A DNA stretch of 13,184 nucleotides. Origin: Anaerolineales bacterium (lineage in GTDB: Bacteria; Chloroflexota; Anaerolineae; Anaerolineales; Villigracilaceae). The stretch is from positions 1 through 13,184 of the forward strand of contig JAFGKO010000087.1 of NCBI GenBank assembly GCA_016928525.1, in the 5' to 3' direction. This document shows, piece by piece, positions 1-7,888 of the stretch. The translations under genes and the position numbers were made by a program. How positions within the stretch are numbered: position 1 is the stretch's first letter; each line of letters begins with the position of its first letter. The notes below the pieces were generated by a model that was given only the letters and a program-made list of their open reading frames with translations, had not been told where the DNA came from and made no database searches.

Positions 1-1
1 G

Positions 2-3000
2 CCAGGCCTGGATACGTTGAGCAAACACCTGGTCGGTGGGACATACACGTTGCTGCACATCGTCGCCCACGGAGCCTACATCGCCAAGCGCGACGAGACC
101 GCCCTGTACTTCCCCAAAGAAGGCCGGCGCGGCCCGGTCACTTCATCCGAGTTGATCGAGCGCCTCTCGCGCATGGAGCGCCTGCCGCAGTTCACCTTCC
201 TGTCCACCTGCGAATCGGCCGACCCGCAGGCCGAAACAGGCCTGGGTGGGCTGGCGCAACGCCTGGTACGCGAGTTGGGCATGCCTGCTGTGCTGGCCAT
301 GACCAACAAAATCACCATCCCTACCGCTCAGGCTTTGGCCTCGGCCTTCTACACTCATCTGCGCGAGCACGGCGAAGTGGACCGCGCCTTGAGCGAAGCC
401 CTGGGAACGCTGCAAGGACAATATGACGTAACTGTCCCAGCGTTGTTCAGCCGCCTGGGCGGACGTCCGCTCTTCAGCGATACGCTCGACCGCCCGCTGA
501 CAGACGCTGAAATCCGCTTCGGGCTGGATCATTTGCCTGCCCTCGTTAAAGAGCGCGCCCCCGTGCTGACAGCTGAATCCGAAGCGCTGACTGCAAAAGT
601 GAACGCACATCTTGGTGTAGATGTATCCGCCCTGAGCGCCGAATCCCGGCGCGAACGCGGCCTAAACCTGAACGCACTCAACCAGCTATGCACCGAAGTG
701 CTGGATATGTCTTTCAACGCGCTGGCGCTTGGGGGTACTCCCCCGGAATACGACAGCCGCTGTCCCTTCCCGGGCCTGATGGCTTTCCGCCCGGAAGAAA
801 GCGAATTCTTCTTCGGACGCGAAGCGCTGGTCGAAAAACTTCAGAACCGTCTCAAGACTCATAGTTTCCTGGCAGTGTTAGGGCCTTCCGGTTCCGGCAA
901 ATCCTCGCTGGTAATGGCAGGCCTGGTACCGGCTCTCGAGGGAGCCTGGGCCTACCTGACACCCGGAAACGATCCGCTGGCGGAGCTCTACGCGCTCGAA
1001 GACGACCGGCAACTCATCGTGGTTGACCAGTTCGAAGAGATCTTCACTCTAACATTCGATGAGTCCACCCGCCAGGAATTCATCGCGCGCCTGCTCGCCC
1101 TGTCGAAAGAGCATCGTGTCGTCCTGACCATGCGCGCCGATTTCTGGGGCGAGATCGCCCGCTACAGCGCCCTGAGGGATGAGATGCAGGTCCACCAGGA
1201 ATTGGTCCCGCCGATGAGCGCCGACGAACTGCACCGGGCCATCGACCGCCAAGCCGAAAAGGTCGGCCTACGCTTCGAGGCCGATCTTGGTGAAGATATC
1301 CTCGAAGACGTACAGGACGAACCCGGCGCCATGCCGCTGCTCCAGCACGCTCTGTTGCTACTCTGGCAGCGCCGCCACGGTCGCTGGCTGCGCCTGGACG
1401 AGTACCGCGCCATCGGTGGGGTGCAAAAGGCCATTGCCGGGACTGCCGACGCGCTCTACGAGAGCCTGACTTCCGCCGAGCAGAAACGCGTGCGTGACAT
1501 CTTCATGCGCCTCACCCGTCTGGACGAGGAGTCTGCTCCCGGGGAAAGCCGAGATACGCGCCGCAGGATTGCCCTGCAGGAACTTGTCCCGGCAGGCAGC
1601 AACCCCGCCGAGACTGTAGTGCTGGTCAACAAACTGGCTGATGCGCGTCTTACCGTCACAAGCGAATCGGCGGCTGGTAGCGCACAGTTTGTGGAGGTTG
1701 CCCACGAGGCACTCATCCGGCACTGGCCGCGCCTGGGGGACTGGCTGGATGAGAACCGCGAAGACCTGCTCTTGAACCAACTGCTCACTGAAGCTGCCAA
1801 CCAGTGGCGCAAACTGGAGCATGATCCTGGTGCGCTCTACCGCGGCATCCGCTTGCAGCAAGCGCTTGAACTGGCCATCCGTCACCCGGACTGGATCACC
1901 CAGGCTGTGCAGGAATTCCTCGATGCCAGCCGCGAGAATGCCAGCCAGGAAGTTGAACAAGTCCAGCGCCTGTCACGCGCGCGCCACACGCAACTCATCC
2001 TAGGCGGCACGGCAGCATTGCTCGTAATTGGCCTGGCCGTGATCGTTCTGGCAGCCAATGGCTTCTTTGCTCCGCGCCAGATGAGCGGCATCTTCAATGT
2101 CGCGGTAGCAGACTTCGGTGAGGTGAGAGCGGATGGACAGGTCAACGCCTCCGAAACCGGGCAGCAGATCAGCGCATGGGCTGTCAACTACTTACGCGAT
2201 ACCTTTCCGAAGGACTCCAATATCCAAGTCTGGCCCAGCCAGGGTGGGCTCTTCGACAAGGCCAGCGTTGGCTTTGTAGCTCCAGCGGATGTGGAAAAAA
2301 CCGCAATCGACATCAATGCCAACTTGTTTTTCTACGGCAGCATTGAAAAGGACAATGCCCCGGCGCAGCTTGAACTCGGTTTCTACATCAAGCCGCAATT
2401 CGAATACCGTTTTGAGGATATTCAGGGCAGCTATTCCCCCGGACGGTCCATCCGCATCGCTGACCTGGAAAACCCCGGTCCCAGCGTGCAAGCCGAACTG
2501 CAAAAGCAGTCGAGCCTGGTTGCCTGGCTGGCCATGGGCTTGACGCAGGTGCAGTTGGGCGAATCAGAACAGGCTTTGGATGCGTTTAGGAAAGCCGCCG
2601 AAATCGATCCCAACTCTGCCATTGTGCAATTCTTCATCGGAAGGGAAAATTTGGCCCTTGCAGACCGCAATTCTGACCAGCGCGAGACCTACAGCCAGGC
2701 CGCCGAAGTTGCCTTCCAAAAGGCTATCAGCCTCGATGATGCGTTCGCCCGCGCCTACATCGGCCTGGGCAGCGTCTACACGGATCGTACTGCCAGCCTG
2801 ATTGACGAGGCGCTTTTTTCAGGCCAGGGGATCGACCCGCAGGCCCGCGTCTGGGCGGACCAGGCTGTTCAAATCTACCAGCAAGCGCTGGATCTGAACC
2901 CCGATCCCGCCGACTACGGCAACCCTGTTGCTGAGGTGGCGCGCATGGCGCTTGGGCATGCCTACCGCTTACAAGGGGAGGTTGCTTACCTTCGGGGAGA

Positions 3001-3352
3001 TTTTCCCGCTGCCCTGGCATCCTATGACCAGGCTCTCGCGGAGCTGGAGGGAATACGTCCCGCCTTTGAAGCCTCTGTCCGGGGAAATGAATCGCACCAA
3101 CGCTACCTGGCACAGGTGTACGAATATCTTGGCGAGACCTATAAATGGCAGGGCTTTGCTTTTGAGCAGAGTGCTGATTACGCTGCTGCAATTCAGGCTT
3201 ATGAGCAGGCCCATGCAGCTTACCAACTGTGCATCGCGCAAGCTGAGAACACGCCCGACCGCATCATTCAGGATGAAATTGTCGGCCAGTTCTGCCGGCC
3301 CTATGCGGCTGAAACTCAAAACTTGTTTGATAGCCTGACTGGAGAACAGTGA
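2..3352 (+). CDS. CHAT protease - nSTAND1 NTPase - TM - TPR protein (5' end cut by window)
   Basis: The reading frame is open to the left edge, so the TTG at 17 is probably not the true start and the N-terminus is missing. Residues below are counted from 17. The CHAT domain (caspase/separase-like cysteine protease) covers about 1-155, with the expected dyad in HIVAHG (His18) and LSTCES (Cys65). An nSTAND1-type NTPase follows: a CPFPGLMAF...FFFGRE lead-in, Walker A GPSGSGKSS (289-297), Walker B LIVVDQFEEIF (Asp337), then the family's GG-x-AIAGTADALYESL and HEALIRHWPRL motifs (about 468-573). One hydrophobic helix lies at about 660-682, preceded by basic SRARH, which predicts N-in/C-out. Beyond it is a TolB/CsgG-like region starting NVAVADFGE, then four or five TPRs from about 830 to the end. 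Family knowledge suggests regulated proteolysis in conflict or stress signalling; the trigger and substrate are unknown. The Walker A to B spacing looks short. The stop codon overlaps the next gene's ATG. Confidence 0.9.
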   Translation, partial: PGLDTLSKHLVGGTYTLLHIVAHGAYIAKRDETALYFPKEGRRGPVTSSELIERLSRMERLPQFTFLSTCESADPQAETGLGGLAQRLVRELGMPAVLAMTNKITIPTAQALASAFYTHLREHGEVDRALSEALGTLQGQYDVTVPALFSRLGGRPLFSDTLDRPLTDAEIRFGLDHLPALVKERAPVLTAESEALTAKVNAHLGVDVSALSAESRRERGLNLNALNQLCTEVLDMSFNALALGGTPPEYDSRCPFPGLMAFRPEESEFFFGREALVEKLQNRLKTHSFLAVLGPSGSGKSSLVMAGLVPALEGAWAYLTPGNDPLAELYALEDDRQLIVVDQFEEIFTLTFDESTRQEFIARLLALSKEHRVVLTMRADFWGEIARYSALRDEMQVHQELVPPMSADELHRAIDRQAEKVGLRFEADLGEDILEDVQDEPGAMPLLQHALLLLWQRRHGRWLRLDEYRAIGGVQKAIAGTADALYESLTSAEQKRVRDIFMRLTRLDEESAPGESRDTRRRIALQELVPAGSNPAETVVLVNKLADARLTVTSESAAGSAQFVEVAHEALIRHWPRLGDWLDENREDLLLNQLLTEAANQWRKLEHDPGALYRGIRLQQALELAIRHPDWITQAVQEFLDASRENASQEVEQVQRLSRARHTQLILGGTAALLVIGLAVIVLAANGFFAPRQMSGIFNVAVADFGEVRADGQVNASETGQQISAWAVNYLRDTFPKDSNIQVWPSQGGLFDKASVGFVAPADVEKTAIDINANLFFYGSIEKDNAPAQLELGFYIKPQFEYRFEDIQGSYSPGRSIRIADLENPGPSVQAELQKQSSLVAWLAMGLTQVQLGESEQALDAFRKAAEIDPNSAIVQFFIGRENLALADRNSDQRETYSQAAEVAFQKAISLDDAFARAYIGLGSVYTDRTASLIDEALFSGQGIDPQARVWADQAVQIYQQALDLNPDPADYGNPVAEVARMALGHAYRLQGEVAYLRGDFPAALASYDQALAELEGIRPAFEASVRGNESHQRYLAQVYEYLGETYKWQGFAFEQSADYAAAIQAYEQAHAAYQLCIAQAENTPDRIIQDEIVGQFCRPYAAETQNLFDSLTGEQ

Positions 3353-4230
3353 TGAAACAGAATTTTAGAACTTTGTTATGGCCAGGGCTGGGTATGTTTC
3401 TTGTTATGACCCTTGCCTGTGGATTTCTCGGGTCGCCCCCAACCGCAACACCGCTTCCGCCAACCAGGACGATCGCTCCCACCAACACTCCCCCGCCCTC
3501 CCCTACAAAAACGACTCCAACGAAAGCAACCAATGCGACCAACACAGCGCAATGCACCACCTTACAAGACCTGAACCTGCGTACCGGTCCTGGCCTGGCT
3601 TACCGCAACCCGATCGGCGTCGTGCTGGAGGGCACGGTTGTCGAACCGGTCGGGTACGTCCCGGATGGCATCCCTAGCGGGAGTTGGATCATGATCGAAA
3701 CCGGCGATGAAAATCAGAGTGGTTGGATTACCGCCGGTGAGACTTTTCTCACTTGCGCTATAGACCTGGATAGTCTGCCCACTGTCGATGTGGTGCCCCC
3801 GCCCCCGCCGCCGCTCCCCAAGACCGCACAGACTTCCGATCCGGAAGGCGGCTGTGGCCCGAATGAAGAATACCAGTGTGAAGTCATTATTACCGACGAA
3901 TCGTTCCTCCAGTTCAAGATTTTCCGAAACGGCGTGGAATTGACCGAGAACGACAACATCGTGCAAGTCAGTTTCAGTGTGAGGCAGGGTGGAAAGGATG
4001 ATAACGGCGCCGAAGTGTATAGCGTTGTCGAGGGTGTGGCCGCCTATTGCATCTTGGGCGGCAACGGCCCCTGTAATAACTGGCCGCTGGAAAACAACGT
4101 CACTGTTTGGCCCGACGGACCGGCCGTGCTGCCAGGGACTTATTTCGTCGAGATCTTTGCTACCGTTGATGAAAATGGGAGTGAGAATAACGTCCGCTGG
4201 GCGGCAGAATTCGATGTGACCTTGCCGTAG
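3352..4230 (+). CDS. SH3b-domain lipoprotein
   Basis: A predicted envelope lipoprotein of 292 residues. I chose the ATG at 3352 over the GTG one codon upstream because GGAGA (3341-3345) lies 6 nt before it and it overlaps the upstream TGA as TGATG, a typical sign of translational coupling. The N-terminus has a basic residue, a hydrophobic stretch and TLAC (Cys23); position -3 is Thr, so the lipobox is imperfect. A Thr/Pro-rich linker (about 28-64) leads to a bacterial SH3 domain (about 66-136) with the signature LNLRTGPG and a GWITAG strand. A run of prolines (PPPPPPLP) separates this from a C-terminal beta-rich domain (about 160-292) with four Cys residues that I do not recognise. SH3b domains often bind cell-wall peptides. 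Being coupled to a membrane-spanning CHAT/STAND protein, it may be the envelope partner of that sensor; this is inference. Confidence 0.85.
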   Translation: MKQNFRTLLWPGLGMFLVMTLACGFLGSPPTATPLPPTRTIAPTNTPPPSPTKTTPTKATNATNTAQCTTLQDLNLRTGPGLAYRNPIGVVLEGTVVEPVGYVPDGIPSGSWIMIETGDENQSGWITAGETFLTCAIDLDSLPTVDVVPPPPPPLPKTAQTSDPEGGCGPNEEYQCEVIITDESFLQFKIFRNGVELTENDNIVQVSFSVRQGGKDDNGAEVYSVVEGVAAYCILGGNGPCNNWPLENNVTVWPDGPAVLPGTYFVEIFATVDENGSENNVRWAAEFDVTLP

Positions 4231-4248
4231 TATCTTATCACCTGGTAG

Positions 4249-4317
4249 AAGGAGAAACTAGCAAAAGATCTGAAAGCGACCGGGCATGACGTCTGGCTGG
4301 ATCAATTGGATATTCCA
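4249..4317 (+). pseudogene. TIR-domain remnant
   Basis: Reading from 4249 gives KEKLAKDLKATGHDVWLDQLDIP, which by eye matches the region around alpha-1/beta-B of bacterial TIR domains (typically xLAxDLxAxGxxVWLDQLDIPxG). An in-frame TAG at 4246 and the lack of any start codon rule out an intact gene. The expected continuation (a Gly/Arg-Trp motif) is missing: after Pro the sequence runs straight into a hairpin. TIR domains often sit on STAND-type proteins in the same lineages, so this is probably the relic of a lost or recombined TIR gene next to the CHAT-STAND operon. The match is short, so confidence is moderate. Confidence 0.6.
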
Positions 4318-4320
4318 CAG

Positions 4321-4349
4321 TGCCGGCTCATACGAGCCGGTATTTTATT
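4321..4349 (+). terminator. Rho-independent terminator-like hairpin
   Basis: A perfect 7-bp GC-rich stem (CCGGCTC / GAGCCGG, 4323-4329 and 4334-4340) with an ATAC loop is followed by TATTTTATT. This fits an intrinsic terminator for the CHAT-STAND/SH3b operon. It lies 91 bp after the lipoprotein stop codon and directly abuts the TIR remnant. Confidence 0.75.
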
Positions 4350-4513
4350 GACGTAAATTTTTACTTGCTATGACTGTATATGAATTGCAACAAATATAGT
4401 AGGAGGTTCATGCTATAGTTTTATATAAAGCATTGTTTGTATAATTAAATTGTGGGAAATCATATTCAATACGCTGCAATTCCAGCAGTTGTTCCATCTT
4501 CGGAAAGGAGGGA
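4350..4513 (+). promoter_or_regulatory. AT-rich upstream region with putative promoter
   Basis: About 165 bp, markedly more AT-rich than the flanking genes, lie between the terminator and the next start. A consensus-like TATAAT stands at 4440-4445, about 70 nt before the start codon; the -35 position has only a weak match (around 4416-4422). Other TATAGT boxes occur at 4395-4400 and 4414-4419. The placement after a terminator supports a separate promoter for the two giant exported proteins, but the exact elements are uncertain. Confidence 0.4.
4505..4512 (+). promoter_or_regulatory. Ribosome-binding site that decides the start
   Basis: A near-perfect Shine-Dalgarno AAGGAGGG precedes two adjacent in-frame ATG codons (4514 and 4517). 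The AGGAGG core (4506-4511) is only 2 nt from the first and 5 nt from the second, so 4517 is the better start. Confidence 0.7.
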
Positions 4514-4516
4514 ATG

Positions 4517-7500
4517 ATGGACACCAAATTCACGAATATCCTTTTGCGGGGCGTCACCCTGCTTACACTGTTATCCATACTAACCTTCACTCTTCCCAGC
4601 GGTGCACCTCCCGTCCATGCAGCCCCTGGGGACATCACCCGCGTCTCGGCCGATTCGAGTGGGGCCGAGGCCAACGGCGGCTCCACAAAGCCCGCTATTT
4701 CCGACGACGGGCGCTTCGTGGCATTCGAATCTGGCGCCAGCAACCTGGTCAGCGGGGATACAAACAACGCGGACGACATCTTCGTGCATGACCGCCAGAC
4801 TGACCAGACCACGCGCGTATCAGTGAGTTCGAGCGGAGTGGAAGCAAATGGTTACTCAAGCTCACCGGCTATCTCCGGGGATGGGCGCTACGTGGCCTTC
4901 TACACGGATGCCACGAACCTGGTCAGTGGGGATACCAACGGCTGCGGTGATATCTTCGTGCACGACCGCCAGACTGGGCAGACCACGCGCGTATCGGTGA
5001 GTTCGAGCGGCGTCGAGGAAAATGCGCCTCCCCCAGACGACTATCTTGTCCTCTCCATTTCCGGCAACGGGCGTTACGTGGCTTTCTACTCGGATGCCAC
5101 GAACCTGGTCAGCGGGGACACGAACGGAGCAACCGATATCTTTGTGCACGACCTCCAGACCGGTACAACGACGCGCGCCTCAGTTGCATCGGATGGCACT
5201 GAAGCAAATGCAGGCTCCAGGGAGCCCAGCCTATCAGGCGATGGACGCTACATAGCCTTCGTCTCTGGTGCCACGAACCTGGTCGCCGAAGACACCAACG
5301 GAAAAGGGGATGTCTTTGTGCGCGATCTCCAGGCTGGGACTACCACGCGCGCATCGGTCAATTCAAGCGAGGTCGAGGCCAATGGTGGCGGATACAACCC
5401 GGACATTTCGGGAGATGGACGCTACGTGGTCTTCCTATCGAAATCAAGGAATCTTGACCCCAGAGCCACCGATTTCGGGGGATATAATCTTGCCTACGTA
5501 CGCGACCTCCAGGTTGGGCAGACCACGCTGGCTTCTGTCTCTTCATCGGGGGACGTCTTGGGAGTAGGTGACATTGACATGCCAACCCTTTCCAGGGATG
5601 GGCGCTACGTGGCATTTGAATTCCGCGAGCATGGCGATCCCACTCATAATACTTATGTGTACGACCTCCTGACAGGCGACTTCGTCTCGGCGGTGCATGG
5701 TCCTGATGAAGGCAATTGGCCATCTATCTCAGCAAACGGGAGCTTCATCGCCTTTTCGTCCAACACATCCACATTGGTCAGCGGGGACACGAACGGTCAA
5801 CCTGATATCTTCGTCAGCGAGGTCTCCTACGGACCTGAGCGCAGCCCAACCGTCGCTTCGATCACGCCTGAGTGTGGGACGTATTCATGGCTCTGCCCCC
5901 TCCCCACCCCAGCCAGTGTGTCATTTATTGTGATCTTCTCGGAGCAGGTCACCGGAGTGACCGCCGACGATTTTTCTCTCAACATGTTGGACGGGGTATC
6001 CGGCGCTTCCACCACCGGGGTGAGCGGCTATGGCAACCAATATTTCGTCAGCGTTAACACCGGGACAGGTGATGGAAGGCTGAGACTGGACCTCGTAGAT
6101 GACGACAGCATCGTGGACAGCGCTCTCAATCCACTGGGCGGCCCTGGTATTGGCAATGGAAATAAGTCAGGGACATCCTATTACATCGACAAAAGCGTTC
6201 CCATGGTCACAAGCATCACACGCGCAGACCCAAATCCCACTGGCGCTGAAAACGTTCATTTCACCGTAACCTTCTCCGAAAATGTCTGGCCCGTGGACGC
6301 AAGTGATTTTGCGCTGTCTACCACCGGCAGCATTTCGGGCGCGGCCATAACAGGGGTCATCGATCTCGACGGTGACGGACGCGGTAGTGACACGACCTAC
6401 ACCGTCACGGTCAACACAGGCACGGGCGATGGCACCCTACGACTGGACCTGATCGACGACGACAGCATCCGAGATGATATCGATAATCCACTAGGCGGAG
6501 CGGGCGCTGGTAACGGGAACTTCACCACGGGCGAGACTTACACCATCAATAAAAGCGGGCCGAGCGCACCCAGCGTGACTTCCAGCCTGCGCGCTGACCC
6601 CGATCCGACTCTCGCCGATATCGTCTCCTTCACCGTCACCTTCTCTGAAGCCGTCTCCGGTGTGGATACAGGTGATTTCACCCTCACCACCACTGGAAGT
6701 CTCAACGGCTCGCTTGTGGCCAATATCAGCGGCGCAGAGGCTGCCTACACCGTCCTGGTCGCCACCGGTAACGGCGATGGCGGTCTGCACCTTGACCTGA
6801 TCGACGACGACAGCATCCTGAACGCTTCCGGGATTCCCCTGGGCGGGCCAGGCGCGGGCAACGGAAACTTCATCGCAGGAGAAGCCTACACAGTCGACAA
6901 AACCGTTCCCCTCGTGACCGGCAGCCTGCGCGCTGACGCCAATCCGACAGCAGCCGACAACGTGAATTTCACCGTCGTTTTCACGGAAGCAGTTTCAGGC
7001 GTGGACCTGAACGACTTCTTCCTGTCCACTAGCGGGACGATCTCAGGGGCAGCTATCACCGGGATCAACGGTTCAGGCTATCTGTATACCGTCACGGCCA
7101 GCACAGGTAGTGGGGACGGCACATTGCGTCTGGATGTCCTGGACGATGACAGCATCCTGGACACCGTTGGACATCCTATGGGTGGGGCAGGCCTTGGCAA
7201 CGGCAATTTCACCACTGGCGAAGAATATACGCTCAACAGGACTCCCGTAAACGTCAACTTGGTTACCGAGACCTTCCGGTCCAATGGCAACAACGACGGC
7301 TGGGTGCTCGAATCCAGCGAAGATAGTGAGCAGGGCGGTTCCAGGAACGCAAATGGCCCCGTCTTTGTACTCGGCGATAATGATCAGGATCAGCAGTTCC
7401 GCGCCATTCTGCACTTCCCCACTCATTATCTGCCCGATAACGCTGTGATTACACGAGCCTTGCTGATGATTAAAAAGGAGGGACTGGTCGGCGAAGACCC

Positions 7501-7846
7501 GTTCACCACGCATCAAAATATCCTGGTGGACATCCGCTCCGGCGCTTTTGGCTTCATCGGGCCTTTCCCATACAGGGGCCTGCAGGTATCGGACTTCCAG
7601 AGTCCGGCTCACAAGGATGCCGTGGGCATGATCGAAAACAATCCCTTCAATGGCTGGTATTGGGCCTGGCTGGATAGTTCAGCCTTTGAGTACGTCAGCC
7701 GGACCGGGATCACTCAAATCCGATTGCGATTCCAGATAGACGACAACGATGACCTGGGAAGCGACCACCTGAGACTCTATAGTGGCGATTATGTAGAACA
7801 AGGGGACCGTCCCCGCCTGGTGGTCGAATATTACCTATCGAGATGA
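4517..7846 (+). CDS. Secreted beta-propeller / Ig-like repeat protein with DNRLRE-like C-terminus
   Basis: An exported modular protein of about 1,109 residues. A Sec signal peptide covers 1-35 (hydrophobic core, VHA|AP cleavage site). Seven repeats of the TolB/PD40 type follow (about 61-439), each with the pattern IS-x-DGRYVAF...NLVSGDTNG...DIFVHD, consistent with one seven-bladed propeller. Next come four Ig-like beta-sandwich repeats (about 440-908), each with VxFTVTFSEAVSGVD, TYTVTVNTGxGDGTLRLD and an Asp-rich DDDSI motif; the first is divergent, with a two-Cys insertion. The last ~200 residues have an RAILHFP...DNAVITRALLMIK core, QIRLRFQIDDND and a terminal RPRLVVEYY, resembling DNRLRE/CBM96-type jelly-roll domains. 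No catalytic domain is recognised. It is probably an extracellular or surface adhesion or carbohydrate-binding protein. The next gene, 42 bp downstream, carries the same C-terminal block. Confidence 0.88.
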   Translation: MDTKFTNILLRGVTLLTLLSILTFTLPSGAPPVHAAPGDITRVSADSSGAEANGGSTKPAISDDGRFVAFESGASNLVSGDTNNADDIFVHDRQTDQTTRVSVSSSGVEANGYSSSPAISGDGRYVAFYTDATNLVSGDTNGCGDIFVHDRQTGQTTRVSVSSSGVEENAPPPDDYLVLSISGNGRYVAFYSDATNLVSGDTNGATDIFVHDLQTGTTTRASVASDGTEANAGSREPSLSGDGRYIAFVSGATNLVAEDTNGKGDVFVRDLQAGTTTRASVNSSEVEANGGGYNPDISGDGRYVVFLSKSRNLDPRATDFGGYNLAYVRDLQVGQTTLASVSSSGDVLGVGDIDMPTLSRDGRYVAFEFREHGDPTHNTYVYDLLTGDFVSAVHGPDEGNWPSISANGSFIAFSSNTSTLVSGDTNGQPDIFVSEVSYGPERSPTVASITPECGTYSWLCPLPTPASVSFIVIFSEQVTGVTADDFSLNMLDGVSGASTTGVSGYGNQYFVSVNTGTGDGRLRLDLVDDDSIVDSALNPLGGPGIGNGNKSGTSYYIDKSVPMVTSITRADPNPTGAENVHFTVTFSENVWPVDASDFALSTTGSISGAAITGVIDLDGDGRGSDTTYTVTVNTGTGDGTLRLDLIDDDSIRDDIDNPLGGAGAGNGNFTTGETYTINKSGPSAPSVTSSLRADPDPTLADIVSFTVTFSEAVSGVDTGDFTLTTTGSLNGSLVANISGAEAAYTVLVATGNGDGGLHLDLIDDDSILNASGIPLGGPGAGNGNFIAGEAYTVDKTVPLVTGSLRADANPTAADNVNFTVVFTEAVSGVDLNDFFLSTSGTISGAAITGINGSGYLYTVTASTGSGDGTLRLDVLDDDSILDTVGHPMGGAGLGNGNFTTGEEYTLNRTPVNVNLVTETFRSNGNNDGWVLESSEDSEQGGSRNANGPVFVLGDNDQDQQFRAILHFPTHYLPDNAVITRALLMIKKEGLVGEDPFTTHQNILVDIRSGAFGFIGPFPYRGLQVSDFQSPAHKDAVGMIENNPFNGWYWAWLDSSAFEYVSRTGITQIRLRFQIDDNDDLGSDHLRLYSGDYVEQGDRPRLVVEYYLSR
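5834..7240 (+). repeat. Four tandem Ig-like repeat units inside the first giant protein
   Basis: Units of about 340-365 bp start near 5834, 6198, 6559 and 6901. Each encodes TSxxRADPNPT at its start (degenerate in unit 1), a DDDSI motif near its end and a Gly/Asn loop ending in YTIDKS. Units 3 and 4 are the closest relatives of two units in the next gene. Confidence 0.8.
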
Positions 7847-7888
7847 AAGGGCTGTTGAAAGGGGGTAAAATTTACAGACAAGGATTAT

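Noticed and set aside
1358..1960. Long minus-strand open frame of 200 codons
   Set aside because: It lies wholly inside the CHAT-STAND gene, whose domain motifs are convincing; the antisense product shows no recognisable domain and is a GC-rich shadow.
3349..3351. GTG as start of the SH3b lipoprotein
   Set aside because: The ATG at 3352 is better spaced from GGAGA and forms the TGATG overlap; the GTG adds only one residue.
3790..3822. Polyproline run in the SH3b lipoprotein as a possible translational-pause regulator
   Set aside because: Proline linkers are ordinary in such lipoproteins and nothing in the sequence shows a regulatory role.
4382..4482. Inverted pair GAATTGCA (4382-4389) and TGCAATTC (4475-4482)
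   Set aside because: An 8-bp match about 85 bp apart in AT-rich DNA is close to chance and has no further symmetry.
4408..4812. Minus-strand frame starting inside the first giant gene and crossing the AT-rich region
   Set aside because: It covers the strong ribosome-binding site and signal peptide of the + strand gene and has no recognisable domain.
4697..5833. CRISPR-like regular repetition
   Set aside because: The repeats are about 180 bp, in frame and encode propeller blades; there are no short identical repeats with unique spacers.
7073..7612. Minus-strand open frame of 179 codons
   Set aside because: It overlaps the conserved Ig-like and C-terminal domains of the exported protein and has no recognisable product.
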